A stretch of DNA of 64,000 nucleotides from Actinomadura physcomitrii (GTDB lineage: Bacteria; Actinomycetota; Actinomycetes; Streptosporangiales; Streptosporangiaceae), in assembly GCF_008923205.2 (NCBI RefSeq), contig NZ_WBMS02000008.1, forward strand, positions 186,001 to 250,000, in the 5' to 3' direction. A program made the translations under genes and the position numbers. The notes under the pieces are model-generated. The model was not told the DNA's origin, ran no database searches, and saw nothing but the letters and a program-made list of their open reading frames with translations. Positions 34,250-42,323 of the stretch are shown piece after piece; within the stretch, counting starts at the first letter, position 1, and each line of letters starts with the position of its first letter.

Positions 34250-36418
34250 TTACTTCGCGGCGCACGTCCCGAAGGTCCCGGTCTGCTCGATGTCGCGCTC
34301 GGAGCCGCCGACCATCGCCTTGTAGCAGCCGGCCGCGACCTTCCACGCCTTGGCGCCCTGGTTCCAGTACGCCAGGGACCGCGAGGTCAGCGGGAACGCG
34401 ACGCGCTTGCTCTGCCCGGGGGCCAGCGCGACCTTGGCGTAGCCCTTGAGCTGCCTGGGCGGCTGCGGCACGTCCACACCGGCGGAGGGCAGCCCGAGGT
34501 ACAGCTGCGGGACGGCCGTCCCCGCGCGGGTGCCGGTGTTGGTCACGGTGACCTGCACCGACGTGGACGAGGCGGTGAGCCCGCTGTAGCGGAACGTCGT
34601 GTACGACAGCCCGTGCCCGAACGGGAACGCGGGCGTGAGGCCCTCGGCGTCGTAGTGCCGGTAGCCGACCATGACGCCCTCGGAGAACGTGACGGTCTTG
34701 TTCACGCCGGGGAACTGCGACGGGTTCCCGGCGAGGGGCGCGTCGCCCTCGGCGGCGGGGAAGGTGACGGGCAGCCGCCCGCCCGGGTCGACGTCGCCGA
34801 ACAGGACGCGGGCCAGCGCGTTCCCGCCCTCCTGGCCCGGGTACCAGGCCTCGACGATGCCCTTCACCTGGTTCCGCCACGGGGTGAGCACGGGGCCGCC
34901 GGTCTCCAGGACGACGATCGTGTTCGGATTGGCCTTGGCGACGGTGCTGATCAGGGCGTCCTGGTCGCCGCGCAGCGGGTCGCCGCACTGGAGCGTCAGG
35001 CAGGACCGGTCGAAGAACTCGCCCTCGCTGTCGGTGGCGAAGACGATCGCGACATCGGCGCCGCGGGCGGCGTCGGCGGCGGCCCCCGCGTCGTCGCCGT
35101 CGGTGTGGCTGATCTTCGTGCCGGAGCCGGCGCGGCGCGCGATGCCGTCCCGCGCGGAGACGGACGTGAACGGCACGACGTTCGCCGACCCCGCCCCGCT
35201 CTGGCTCTGCTCCGCGGCCCGCCCGATCAGCGCGATCGACGACGGCGACTTCAGCGGGAGGATCCCGCCCGCGTTGCGCAGCAGCGTGATCCCGTTCTCC
35301 GCGATGGTCCGCGCGGCCGTCTCGCTCGCCGTCCGGTCGATCGCGGCGAGGTCGTTCGGGTACGCCTGCCGGTCGAACACCCCGAACGCGAACATCGTCC
35401 GCAGCACGTTGCGGACGTGTCCGTCGATCGTCGCCTGGGCGACCTGCTTCTGCGCGACCGCCATCTTGAGCAGGAACGCGTTGTACTTCATCCCGATCGG
35501 CAGTTCCATGTCGACCCCGCCGTTCGCGGCGGCCACGGTGTCCTGCACGGCGGTGTGGTCGGACGGCACGAACCCCTTGAAGCCCCACTCCGACCGCAGG
35601 ATCCCGTTGAGGACGCCGCCGTCCTGGCAGGCCCACCGCCCGTTCAGCTTCCCGAACCCGCACATGACGGTCGCGGCGCCGCCCTGCTTCACCGCCGCCT
35701 CGAACGGCGGCAGGTAGATCTCCCGCAGCGTCCGCGGGTCGACCTCCATGTCCAGCGACAGCCGGTCGCTCTCCTGGGTGTAGACGGCCATGTGCTTGAC
35801 CGACGCCATCACGCCCTGCGCCTGCGCGCCGCTGATCCACGCGGCCCCGAGCCCGGACGACAGGTAGGGGTCCTCGCCGAAGCCCTCGAACGAGCGGCCG
35901 TTGCGCGGCGCGCGCAGCACGTCCACGGTCGGCCCGAAGATCAGGTCGTTGCCGCGGTGCCTGGCCTCCCACCCGACCGTCCCGCCGTACAGCCGCGCCG
36001 CCGCGGGGTCGAACCCGGCGGCGAGCGCGATCGGCGCGGGCAGCCGGGTCGCCTTGCCCTGCCGGACGCCCGCCGGGCCGTCGGCCATGTAGAGCGGCGG
36101 GATGCCCAGCCGGGGGATGCCGGCGTTGGTGTCGGCGTGCGCGGTGTCGATGAAGCCGCCGAGCGGGCCGCCGAGCGGGTCGTCCGACGCGAGCATCGCG
36201 ATCTTCTCGTCGTCGGTCATCTCCGCCATCAGCAGCGCGGTGCGCCTGTCCGGGCCGAGGGCGGTGTCGCACCAGGGCCGCTGGGCCGGGTCGCCGCACC
36301 GGGTCTGCGCGGCGCCCGCCGGCGCGGGCGCGGAGAGCGGCGCCATGAGCGCGAGGACGGACGCCAGCGCCCCCGCTGCCGGCGTCCACCGTCCCGTCCC
36401 TCCTCGCGGACCGCGCAT
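34250..36418 (-). CDS. Secreted beta-glucosidase-like glycoside hydrolase, family GH3
   Basis: A 722-residue secreted enzyme that probably releases glucose or related sugars from oligosaccharides or glycosides. A Sec signal peptide is clear (SVLALMAPLSAPAPAGAAQ). The GH3 barrel has MADGPAGVR, NDLIFGPTVDVLRAPRNGRS, SVKHMAVYTQE, and GFKGFVPSDHTAVQ, where the Asp is the nucleophile; most relatives have Trp instead of His after it. The second domain (about 380-560) and a C-terminal fibronectin-III-like domain follow. Its ATG overlaps the stop of the preceding gene by one base (TGATG). An ATG-proximal ribosome site is weak, so coupling is likely. Confidence 0.9.
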   Translation of the reverse strand: MRGPRGGTGRWTPAAGALASVLALMAPLSAPAPAGAAQTRCGDPAQRPWCDTALGPDRRTALLMAEMTDDEKIAMLASDDPLGGPLGGFIDTAHADTNAGIPRLGIPPLYMADGPAGVRQGKATRLPAPIALAAGFDPAAARLYGGTVGWEARHRGNDLIFGPTVDVLRAPRNGRSFEGFGEDPYLSSGLGAAWISGAQAQGVMASVKHMAVYTQESDRLSLDMEVDPRTLREIYLPPFEAAVKQGGAATVMCGFGKLNGRWACQDGGVLNGILRSEWGFKGFVPSDHTAVQDTVAAANGGVDMELPIGMKYNAFLLKMAVAQKQVAQATIDGHVRNVLRTMFAFGVFDRQAYPNDLAAIDRTASETAARTIAENGITLLRNAGGILPLKSPSSIALIGRAAEQSQSGAGSANVVPFTSVSARDGIARRAGSGTKISHTDGDDAGAAADAARGADVAIVFATDSEGEFFDRSCLTLQCGDPLRGDQDALISTVAKANPNTIVVLETGGPVLTPWRNQVKGIVEAWYPGQEGGNALARVLFGDVDPGGRLPVTFPAAEGDAPLAGNPSQFPGVNKTVTFSEGVMVGYRHYDAEGLTPAFPFGHGLSYTTFRYSGLTASSTSVQVTVTNTGTRAGTAVPQLYLGLPSAGVDVPQPPRQLKGYAKVALAPGQSKRVAFPLTSRSLAYWNQGAKAWKVAAGCYKAMVGGSERDIEQTGTFGTCAAK

Positions 36419-36960
36419 CAGTGCGCCTCCTCGTCCTGGACGCGCAGCGCGTTCAGCGCGAAGGCGACCATGTGGTAGTGCCCGATGAGCATCACCAGTT
36501 CGATCAGCTCCCGCTCCCCGAACCGGGCCGACAGCGCCGTCCACGTCGCGTCGGTGAGGGTGCTGCGCTCGTTCAGCTCGTCCGCCGCCGTCAGCACCGC
36601 GAGGTCGCCGTCGGACCAGTCGCGGTCGCCCAGCGGCAGCCGCAGCGCCGCGACCTCGGCCTCGGTGAGGCCCGCGGCGAGCGCGAGCCGGCGGTGGTGC
36701 CCCCACTCGTACGCGCAGTCCCGCAGGTGGGCCGTCCGCATGATGGCGAGCTCCCGGTCGCGGTCGCTCAGCAGGCCCTTCATCAGCAGCCGCGTGCCGA
36801 GCCCGATCCAGTCGCGGAACAGCTTCGGGTGGCGGCCGAGCGTGGTGAAGACGTTCAGCGGCCCGGCGGACGCGGTCACGGCCCGCAGCGTGTCGTCCCA
36901 CTCCGGCTCGGGCAGCGGGGCGACGCGCGGCACGCGGTTCCTGGGGATGTCTGCGCACAT
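36418..36960 (-). CDS. Carboxymuconolactone decarboxylase (AhpD-like) family protein
   Basis: A 180-residue helical protein. The family block is RDRELAIMRTAHLRDCAYEWGHH (read as ELAIMRTAHLRD and CAYEWGHH), with one cysteine and conserved Glu and His. The second cysteine of AhpD peroxidase pairs is replaced, so a CxxC peroxidase mechanism is unlikely; lactone hydrolase or decarboxylase-like roles remain possible. A later EELIELVMLIGHYHMVAFALN-type helix also fits. It is coupled to the GH3 gene by a TGATG overlap, an unusual pair. Confidence 0.82.
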   Translation of the reverse strand: MCADIPRNRVPRVAPLPEPEWDDTLRAVTASAGPLNVFTTLGRHPKLFRDWIGLGTRLLMKGLLSDRDRELAIMRTAHLRDCAYEWGHHRRLALAAGLTEAEVAALRLPLGDRDWSDGDLAVLTAADELNERSTLTDATWTALSARFGERELIELVMLIGHYHMVAFALNALRVQDEEAH

Positions 36961-37086
36961 GACGACATTTCTGCCACCAAATGGTGGGACGGTGCTACCC
37001 CACCAGCCTCAATTGGCCGGATTGTGACATCTCGCTCACATGCGCCCGAGGAGGTTCGGCGCAGCGCGGAGCCGGGCGCCGGCCGG

Positions 37087-38196
37087 TCAGGTGCGGCGCG
37101 CGGTGGCGGCGATCGCCAGCCCGGCGAGCGCGTCGCGGGCCTCCTCGGCGACCGGCGCGCCGGCCAGCGCCCGGCCCGCCTCGTCCAGGTAGCCGTCGAT
37201 CATCGCCTCGCAGGCCGCCAGGCCCCCGGTCTCCTCGATGATCGTGCGCGCCTCGTCCACGCCGGGACGGTCCAGCTCCGGGTCGCCGAGCCGGCGCTCC
37301 AGCGCCGCCGCCTGCGCCCGCGAGGCGCGTTCCAGGGCGAGCGCGACCAGCGCTGTCCGCTTGCCCTCGCGCAGGTCGTCGCCCGCGGGCTTGCCGGTCT
37401 CGGCCGGGTCGCCGAACACGCCGAGCACGTCGTCGCGCAACTGGAAGGCGATGCCGAGCGGCAGGCCGTAGCCGGTGAGCGCCGCGGTCACCCGCGGGTC
37501 GCCGCCCGCCAGCGCGGCGCCGAGGTGCAGCGGCCGCTCGACCGTGTACTTGGCGCTCTTGAACTCCACCACGCGCAGCGCCGTCTCCACCGTCGCGCGG
37601 CCCCGGGTGCCCTCCAGCATGTCGAGGTACTGGCCGCACATGACCTCGGTGCGCATCAGGTCGTAGACGGACCGGCCGCGGCGGCGCCGCTCCTCGTCCA
37701 GCCCGCACGTCTCGAACATCTCGCTCGACCAGGCCAGGCACAGGTCGCCGAGCAGGATCGCGGTGCCGGCGCCGAACGGCACGGCGGCGCCCGGCCAGCC
37801 CTGCGCGCGGTGCAGCGCCTCGAACCTGCGGTGCACCGACGGCTGCCCGCGCCGGGTGTCGCTGGAGTCCATCACGTCGTCGTGGATCAGCGCGCTCGCC
37901 TGGAGCAGCTCCAGGGACGCCGCCGCGTGCACGATCGCCGGGTCGTCGACGCCGCCGCCCGCGGCGCGCCAGCCCCAGTAGCAGAACGCCGGGCGCAGCC
38001 GCTTGCCGCCCGCCAGCAGCGCGTCCAGCGCCGCCAGCAGCGGCCCGAGGTCGTCGCTGATCGCCAGCAGGCCGGGGCGTTGGCGGTCGACGAAGGCCAG
38101 CAGCGCCTCGTCGACCTGCTTGCGGACGCGGCTCCAGGACGGATGGAGCGAGCCGGGGGATGCGATGGGTCGTCCTCCCGCGGGCAGGCGTGACAT
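37087..38196 (-). CDS. Polyprenyl diphosphate synthase
   Basis: A 369-residue isoprenyl chain-elongating enzyme that adds isopentenyl diphosphate to allylic primers. The first Asp-rich motif is LIHDDVMDSSDTRRG and the second FQLRDDVLGVFGD. GGKRLRP for substrate binding and KSAKYTVERP are also present. The product could be geranylgeranyl diphosphate or a longer chain; the residues before the first motif (SLELLQASALIHDD) are small, which suggests a product longer than farnesyl, but this is inference. The ATG at 38196 is chosen because TACGAT is seven bases upstream. It is divergent from metF. Confidence 0.88.
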   Translation of the reverse strand: MSRLPAGGRPIASPGSLHPSWSRVRKQVDEALLAFVDRQRPGLLAISDDLGPLLAALDALLAGGKRLRPAFCYWGWRAAGGGVDDPAIVHAAASLELLQASALIHDDVMDSSDTRRGQPSVHRRFEALHRAQGWPGAAVPFGAGTAILLGDLCLAWSSEMFETCGLDEERRRRGRSVYDLMRTEVMCGQYLDMLEGTRGRATVETALRVVEFKSAKYTVERPLHLGAALAGGDPRVTAALTGYGLPLGIAFQLRDDVLGVFGDPAETGKPAGDDLREGKRTALVALALERASRAQAAALERRLGDPELDRPGVDEARTIIEETGGLAACEAMIDGYLDEAGRALAGAPVAEEARDALAGLAIAATARRT

Positions 38197-38203
38197 GCCC
38201 GTG

Positions 38204-38209
38204 ATCGTA
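38204..38209 (-). promoter_or_regulatory. -10 element TACGAT for the polyprenyl synthase
   Basis: TACGAT on the minus strand, seven bases before the ATG at 38196; no ribosome binding site. Confidence 0.45.
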
Positions 38210-38378
38210 TCCGGCTGGACGGAATCCACCGGCCAGCTTTTGAGCGATATGTCGGTATATTGTAGGAAATAGAGGCATTGCGTTGGTGCATACGTGTGCA
38301 GGATCACGTGTAACGCACGAAAGCCGGAGTGCGCCCGCGGGCCCGCTCTGGGCCCGGATCTGCGCCGGACCCCCACTG

Positions 38379-38384
38379 TAGGCT
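38379..38384 (+). promoter_or_regulatory. -10 element TAGGCT for metF
   Basis: TAGGCT followed by TGGGGG and the ATG of metF at 38391, a six-base spacing that predicts a leaderless mRNA. Confidence 0.45.
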
Positions 38385-38390
38385 TGGGGG

Positions 38391-39326
38391 ATGCGACCCG
38401 TACGTCCCGACCGGCCCCCGACCGTCCGCGACCTGCTGGCCTCGGGCGAGCGGTCCTTCTCCTTCGAGTTCATGCCGCCGAAAACCGACAAGGGCGCGCG
38501 GAACCTGTGGCGTACGATCCGCGAGCTGGAGCCCCTGCACCCGACGTTCGTGTCGGTCACCTACGGGGCGGGCGGCGGCACCCGCGACACGACCGTCGAC
38601 ATCGTCGAGCGCATCGCCACCGACACCACCCTCACCCCGGTCGCGCACTTCACCGCCGTGAACCACTCCCAGGCCGAGCTGCGCAACCTCGTCGGCCGGT
38701 TCGCCGCCGCCGGCGTCCGCAACGTGCTCGCGCTGCGCGGCGACCCGCCCGGCGACCCGATGGGGGAGTGGGTCAAGCACCCCGACGGCGTCGAGTACGC
38801 CGCCGAGCTCGTCCGCATGATCCGCTCCTACGGCGACTTCAGCGTCGGCGTCGCCGCGTTCCCCTACAAGCACCCCCGCTCGCCCGACATCGACAGCGAC
38901 ACCCGCTACTTCGTCGAGAAGTGCCGCGCCGGCGCCGACTACGCCATCACGCAGATGTTCTTCCGCGCCGACGACTACCTGCGGCTGCGCGACCGCGTCG
39001 CCGCCGCGGCCTGCGAGACGCCGATCATCCCCGGCATCATGCCGGTCACCAGGTACAGCACCATCGAGCGGTCCGAGCAGCTGTCCGGCGCGCCGTTCCC
39101 GCCCGAGGTGAGGGCCCGCTTCGACGCCGTCGCCGACGACCCCGAGGCGGTCCGGCGGCTCGGCATCGAGCACGCCGCCGACCTCTGCCGCGAGCTGCTC
39201 GACCAGGGCGCCCCCGGCATCCACTTCATCACCTTCAACCAGTCGACCGCGACGCGCGAGGTCTACGGGCTGCTGGAGTCCGGCGGGTACGGCGCCAGAG
39301 GCAGCGTCCCGCCCATGACCGCGTAG
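38391..39326 (+). CDS. metF: Methylenetetrahydrofolate reductase
   Basis: A 311-residue FAD enzyme that reduces 5,10-methylenetetrahydrofolate to the 5-methyl form for methionine synthesis. The start region has [17 protein letters not shown], with the catalytic Glu in [53 protein letters not shown] and [10 protein letters not shown] follow. Length matches bacterial MetF. Its 3' end overlaps the convergent GNAT gene by 64 bases. Confidence 0.95.
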   Translation: MRPVRPDRPPTVRDLLASGERSFSFEFMPPKTDKGARNLWRTIRELEPLHPTFVSVTYGAGGGTRDTTVDIVERIATDTTLTPVAHFTAVNHSQAELRNLVGRFAAAGVRNVLALRGDPPGDPMGEWVKHPDGVEYAAELVRMIRSYGDFSVGVAAFPYKHPRSPDIDSDTRYFVEKCRAGADYAITQMFFRADDYLRLRDRVAAAACETPIIPGIMPVTRYSTIERSEQLSGAPFPPEVRARFDAVADDPEAVRRLGIEHAADLCRELLDQGAPGIHFITFNQSTATREVYGLLESGGYGARGSVPPMTA

Positions 39327-39865
39327 CGGGGGCCGCCGCCGGGGAACTCGAAGTCGGTCAGCAGGTCCACCATGCCGACCGAGCGGTACAGGTGCCGGGC
39401 CGGCGTCTCGGGCCGCCGGTCCAGCGTCGACAGCACCACCGTCCGCTCCTGGCGGCCCTCGCACAGCGCGGTCAGCAGCGCCCGCCCGAGGCCCCGGCCC
39501 TGCGCCTGCGGGTGCACGTGCAGCTCCGCCACCTCGAACGAGTCGTCCATCCACCGCGCGGCGTGCGCCTCGCCGCGCAGGTCGATCAGCGCCTGGTACA
39601 CCACGTCGTGCCACCACTGCCCGCGCGCCCCGCGGAACCCGTAGGCGAACCCGTGGACCGGGCCCGGCAGGCCGGGCAGCGCGCCGCGCCGCTCCGCCAC
39701 GAACGCGCGGAACGACGGGTAGGCCGCGTGCCGCTCCATGATCGTGTGCCGGCCCGGCAGCTGCTCGTCCGGCGGCTCCATCGCGGCCCGGTACACCTCC
39801 AGCATAGGGTGGAGCCGGCGTAGGAAGGCGCGTTCGTCGATCTCGCGCAGCTTCGGGTCCCTCAC
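39263..39865 (-). CDS. GNAT family N-acetyltransferase
   Basis: A 200-residue acetyltransferase-like protein. The acetyl-CoA loop is [20 protein letters not shown], with the Q-x-x-G-x-G/A pattern, followed by VVLSTLDRR and HLYRSVGM. The N-terminal 100 residues are a helical extension. It transfers an acetyl group to an amine, but the substrate is unknown. The GTG at 39865 is supported by a TAGTCT element seven bases upstream. Its last 64 bases overlap the end of metF on the other strand. Confidence 0.82.
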   Translation of the reverse strand: MRDPKLREIDERAFLRRLHPMLEVYRAAMEPPDEQLPGRHTIMERHAAYPSFRAFVAERRGALPGLPGPVHGFAYGFRGARGQWWHDVVYQALIDLRGEAHAARWMDDSFEVAELHVHPQAQGRGLGRALLTALCEGRQERTVVLSTLDRRPETPARHLYRSVGMVDLLTDFEFPGGGPRYAVMGGTLPLAPYPPDSSSP

Positions 39866-39872
39866 CCGACAG

Positions 39873-39878
39873 AGACTA
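39873..39878 (-). promoter_or_regulatory. -10 element TAGTCT for the GNAT gene
   Basis: TAGTCT on the minus strand seven bases before the GTG at 39865, inside the end of the upstream hypothetical gene. Confidence 0.4.
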
Positions 39879-40208
39879 GACCCGCGGGGTGGTCCGCTGC
39901 GTGGATGACAGACGGTCGTAGATGTCCCAGAGGATCCGGTCGGCCGCCTTCCGCAGCGTTCCGCGCTGCGTGTCGAGCCGCCCGGCCCACTCGCGCGCCT
40001 CGGGGCCCAGCCACGCGTCGGTCGAGCCGAGCGTCCGCACGGGCGCGTCCAGGGCCCGGCGGACCTGGTCGATGCTGCCGTACGCGTCGGCGTACGCGTG
40101 GTACAGCCGCTCGTACTCCGGGTTCGGCTGCTCCGCCGGCGACAGCTCGGCGGCCGACGCGGCGGTGTACGGCGGAGGCAGGCTCCCCGGAGGCGGCGGA
40201 GCGGCCAT
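39876..40208 (-). CDS. Hypothetical helical protein, WXG/ESX-like partner
   Basis: A 110-residue protein. A Pro/Ala-rich start is followed by two amphipathic helices (about residues 30-50 and 65-98) with ALDAPVRTL between and a central WLGPEAREWAGRL. The helix-turn-helix build with Trp near the turn recalls WXG100-type proteins of type VII secretion, but the exact W-x-G is not present. It follows the 307-residue gene by 12 bases and is probably co-transcribed with it. The assignment is structural inference only. Confidence 0.6.
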   Translation of the reverse strand: MAAPPPPGSLPPPYTAASAAELSPAEQPNPEYERLYHAYADAYGSIDQVRRALDAPVRTLGSTDAWLGPEAREWAGRLDTQRGTLRKAADRILWDIYDRLSSTQRTTPRV

Positions 40209-40220
40209 GGCGACCTCACA

Positions 40221-41144
40221 TCAGGCGACGTTGCTCGGTGTGCTCTTCGGATGCGGTGTGCTCTTCGGTTCCGGTGTGCTCTTCGGGTGCGGGGCGGTGT
40301 TCGGGGCGCCCTCGGCGTGCATGCGGGCGTCCAGGTGCAGCTCGACCAGGGCCTCGCGCGTCCGGGCGCTCATGTCGGCCTCGGTGACGACCCGCACCGC
40401 CGCCGGCCGCACCCCGGCGCGGTCGGCCTCGGCCAGGTACGCGCGCAGCCACTTCACGTCCATCGCCAGATGGCGGCTGGAGGTGCCGAGCGACCCGCGG
40501 ACCGCCCGCAGCCGCGCCGCGTCGCCGTGCGCCGCCCTGACCAGGTCGGCGGCGCCCGCCGGCCCGAGCCGCGCGTACAGCGTCTCGGTGTAGTCGGGAT
40601 CCCCGGCGCCGTCCTCCAGCCGCTTCCACACCGCGTCCGGGACGGGCCTGCCGGCCTGGACGGCGGCGGCGACGGCCAGCGCGTCCGCCCTGGCCGCCTT
40701 CTGCGCCGCCGGACGGTCCGGGTAGCCGCCGAGGTCGCCAGCGCCGTGCGGCGTCGGCGCGACCTTGCGCACGGGAGCCGTCCTGCTCGGCGGGCGCACC
40801 GGGCGGGGCGTCCCGCCCGGTGCCCCGCCGGTCCGCTTAGGCGCCGGCGCCGGCTTCGGCGCGGGCGGGGCGTCCACCCCGCCGCCCGGGTCCGGGTGGG
40901 TGATCGCGAAGTTGTACCGCCGCGCCAGCATCCCGAGCTGGCCGGACACCCAGTGCGCCACCTCGTCGGCCTGCCGGTACCCGGCCTGCGACACCCCGGC
41001 CGGGGGCCGGTGCCCGGTCAGCCAGCCGGAGATCGCGGCCTGCGCGTCGCGCAGCTGCCTGATCACCTGGTCGAGCGCGGGCGGGTCGATGCCCCGGAAC
41101 TCCGGGTCGCGCGCCGCCGGGCCGGTGCGCATCTGAGCGGTCAT
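40221..41144 (-). CDS. Hypothetical protein with helical N-terminus and PKSTP repeats
   Basis: A 307-residue protein. Residues 15-85 form two long helices (IDPPALDQVIRQLRDAQAAI, then VAHWVSGQLGMLARRYNFAI). A Pro/Arg-rich linker spans about 90-150. A second helical domain contains DPDYTETLYARLGPAGAADL, a motif I associate with actinobacterial proteins linked to WXG100/type VII secretion. The C-terminus has three PKSTP hexapeptide repeats encoded by 18-base tandem repeats. No signal peptide or nuclease motif is seen. Together with the following gene it forms a two-gene operon of unknown function. Confidence 0.65.
   Translation of the reverse strand: MTAQMRTGPAARDPEFRGIDPPALDQVIRQLRDAQAAISGWLTGHRPPAGVSQAGYRQADEVAHWVSGQLGMLARRYNFAITHPDPGGGVDAPPAPKPAPAPKRTGGAPGGTPRPVRPPSRTAPVRKVAPTPHGAGDLGGYPDRPAAQKAARADALAVAAAVQAGRPVPDAVWKRLEDGAGDPDYTETLYARLGPAGAADLVRAAHGDAARLRAVRGSLGTSSRHLAMDVKWLRAYLAEADRAGVRPAAVRVVTEADMSARTREALVELHLDARMHAEGAPNTAPHPKSTPEPKSTPHPKSTPSNVA
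40237..40290. repeat. Three tandem 18-bp repeats
   Basis: Three units of GGTGTGCTCTTCGG followed by four variable bases lie head to tail. They encode the PKSTP-x hexapeptides at the C-terminus of the 307-residue protein. Repeat number could vary between strains. Confidence 0.85.
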
Positions 41145-41216
41145 CGCCCCTCCCGGACGTCACTCATCGTCGGCGTGGAACGCCGCAGCGTTCCGGTCCC
41201 CAGAATCACACCGGCA

Positions 41217-41567
41217 TCAGCGGCTGTCGAGGGCCTTGCGCACGGATTCGGGGTCGCGCGCCACCACGGCCTTCTCGCCGGTGAGCACGATCGGACGCTG
41301 GATCAGCACCGGGTTCGCCACCATGATCTCGATCCACCGGGCGCGGTCGTGCTCCAGGTCCTTCAGGCCGAGCTCCTTGGCGACCGGCTCGTTCAGCCGC
41401 GCCACGTCCCACGGCTCCGCGCCGATGCGCTCGAGCACGGCGTCCAGTTCGTCCGCCGTGGGCGGCTCGTCCAGGTAGCGACGCTCGGTGTACTCGACGC
41501 CCGCCTCGTCCAGCGCGGCCTTGGCGGCGCGGCTCTTCGAGCAGCGCGGGTTGTGCCAGATCTCCAT
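41217..41567 (-). CDS. ArsC-family protein (glutaredoxin-dependent arsenate reductase-like)
   Basis: A 116-residue thioredoxin-fold protein. The N-terminus MEIWHNPRCSKSRAA has the ArsC active-site cysteine. LNEPVAKELGL and a C-terminal LIQRPIVLTGEKAVVARDPE with the arginine that binds the oxyanion are also there. Relatives include arsenate reductases and YfgD/Spx-like proteins, so arsenate is only a possible substrate; no ars transporter or regulator is nearby. It lies 10 bases after the YbaK-type gene and is likely co-transcribed with it. Confidence 0.85.
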   Translation of the reverse strand: MEIWHNPRCSKSRAAKAALDEAGVEYTERRYLDEPPTADELDAVLERIGAEPWDVARLNEPVAKELGLKDLEHDRARWIEIMVANPVLIQRPIVLTGEKAVVARDPESVRKALDSR

Positions 41568-41577
41568 GCTCAGCCCC

Positions 41578-42042
41578 TCACCCCACCTCGGCGGCGTCGC
41601 CGCCGGTGATCCTCAGCAGTTCCTCGTAGGAGGTCGGGAAGACGGTGTGCGCGAGCCCGCCGGCGGCCCAGACCTCGTCGTACTTGTCCAGCCACACGTC
41701 CACGAGCGTGCGGATCGGGGCCGGGTGGCCGACCGGCGCGACGCCGCCGATCGTCTGCCCGGTCGCCGCCCGGACGAACTCGGGCGTCGCCCGCCGCACC
41801 TTCTCCGCCCCGACCAGCAGCGCGACCTTGCCGGTGTCCACCCGGTGCGCGCCGCTCGTCATCACCAGCAGCGGCGCGCCGTCGGCGTCGAACACCAGGC
41901 TGTTGGCGATCGCGCCGACCTCGCAGCCGAGCTGGTCGGCGGCGGCCTGCGCGGTGCGGGCCGAGTCCGGCAGCTCGATGATCTCCCCGGTGGCGCCGTG
42001 CTCGCGCAGCGCCGCGGCGACCCGTTCGACATTCGGATGCAT
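41578..42042 (-). CDS. YbaK/EbsC-family aminoacyl-tRNA deacylase
   Basis: A 154-residue protein of the YbaK/ProX editing family that hydrolyses misacylated tRNAs such as Cys-tRNA(Pro). It has EIIELPDSARTAQAAADQLG, the conserved Lys in GAEKVRRAT, IGGVAPVGH and a late VFPTSYEELLRITGG. TAGGGT lies six bases before the ATG, which predicts a leaderless mRNA. It shares a 281-base divergent region with the HEPN gene that carries the SOS box. Confidence 0.87.
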   Translation of the reverse strand: MHPNVERVAAALREHGATGEIIELPDSARTAQAAADQLGCEVGAIANSLVFDADGAPLLVMTSGAHRVDTGKVALLVGAEKVRRATPEFVRAATGQTIGGVAPVGHPAPIRTLVDVWLDKYDEVWAAGGLAHTVFPTSYEELLRITGGDAAEVG

Positions 42043-42048
42043 GCCAGC

Positions 42049-42054
42049 ACCCTA
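42049..42054 (-). promoter_or_regulatory. -10 element TAGGGT for the YbaK-type gene
   Basis: TAGGGT on the minus strand with a six-base gap to the ATG at 42042. Confidence 0.5.
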
Positions 42055-42135
42055 CGGTGCCGCGGGCCGTACGAACCCCTCGATCGCCTGCGCGGACGCC
42101 TCCGGCCTGCGGGAAGCGGCACCCGTTCGAACACG

Positions 42136-42166
42136 TTGACGAATCGGCGGCAGGGCGCTTTACTGT
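42136..42166 (+). promoter_or_regulatory. Promoter of the HEPN gene (TTGACG / TACTGT)
   Basis: TTGACG at 42136-42141 and TACTGT at 42161-42166 are separated by 19 bases. The expected transcription start, near 42173, touches the SOS box that follows, so LexA would block it. Confidence 0.5.
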
Positions 42167-42173
42167 GAATGCG

Positions 42174-42189
42174 TCGAACTTATGTTCGA
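42174..42189. promoter_or_regulatory. SOS box (LexA operator), perfect match
   Basis: TCGAACTTATGTTCGA is a perfect TCGAAC-N4-GTTCGA palindrome, the consensus LexA operator of actinobacteria. It lies just after the -10 element and 134 bases before the HEPN gene start. Divergent YbaK transcription starts 120 bases away. Confidence 0.8.
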
Positions 42190-42260
42190 TGTGGTGCGGG
42201 ACTCGCGGCCCGCACCAGGGCGACGTCCCCGACCGGTGCAGCGGTGGCCGGCGGGACGGA

Positions 42261-42298
42261 CGGCCGGGCGGAGTGAGGGGAAGCTCTCCGCCCGGCCG
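42261..42298 (+). repeat. 13-bp perfect hairpin in the HEPN gene leader
   Basis: CGGCCGGGCGGAG pairs perfectly with CTCCGCCCGGCCG across a 12-base loop, 12 bases before the GAAGGAGG ribosome site. A smaller 8-bp hairpin lies upstream at 42193-42216. There is no U-tract, so it may be a structured leader rather than a terminator. Confidence 0.7.
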
Positions 42299-42323
42299 GC
42301 CCGAGCCCCGGAAGGAGGCAGTC

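Noticed and set aside
42125..42140. Second LexA-like site (GTTCGAACACGTTGAC) near the HEPN promoter
   Set aside because: Only the left half fits the TCGAAC-N4-GTTCGA pattern; the perfect box at 42174-42189 explains the region.
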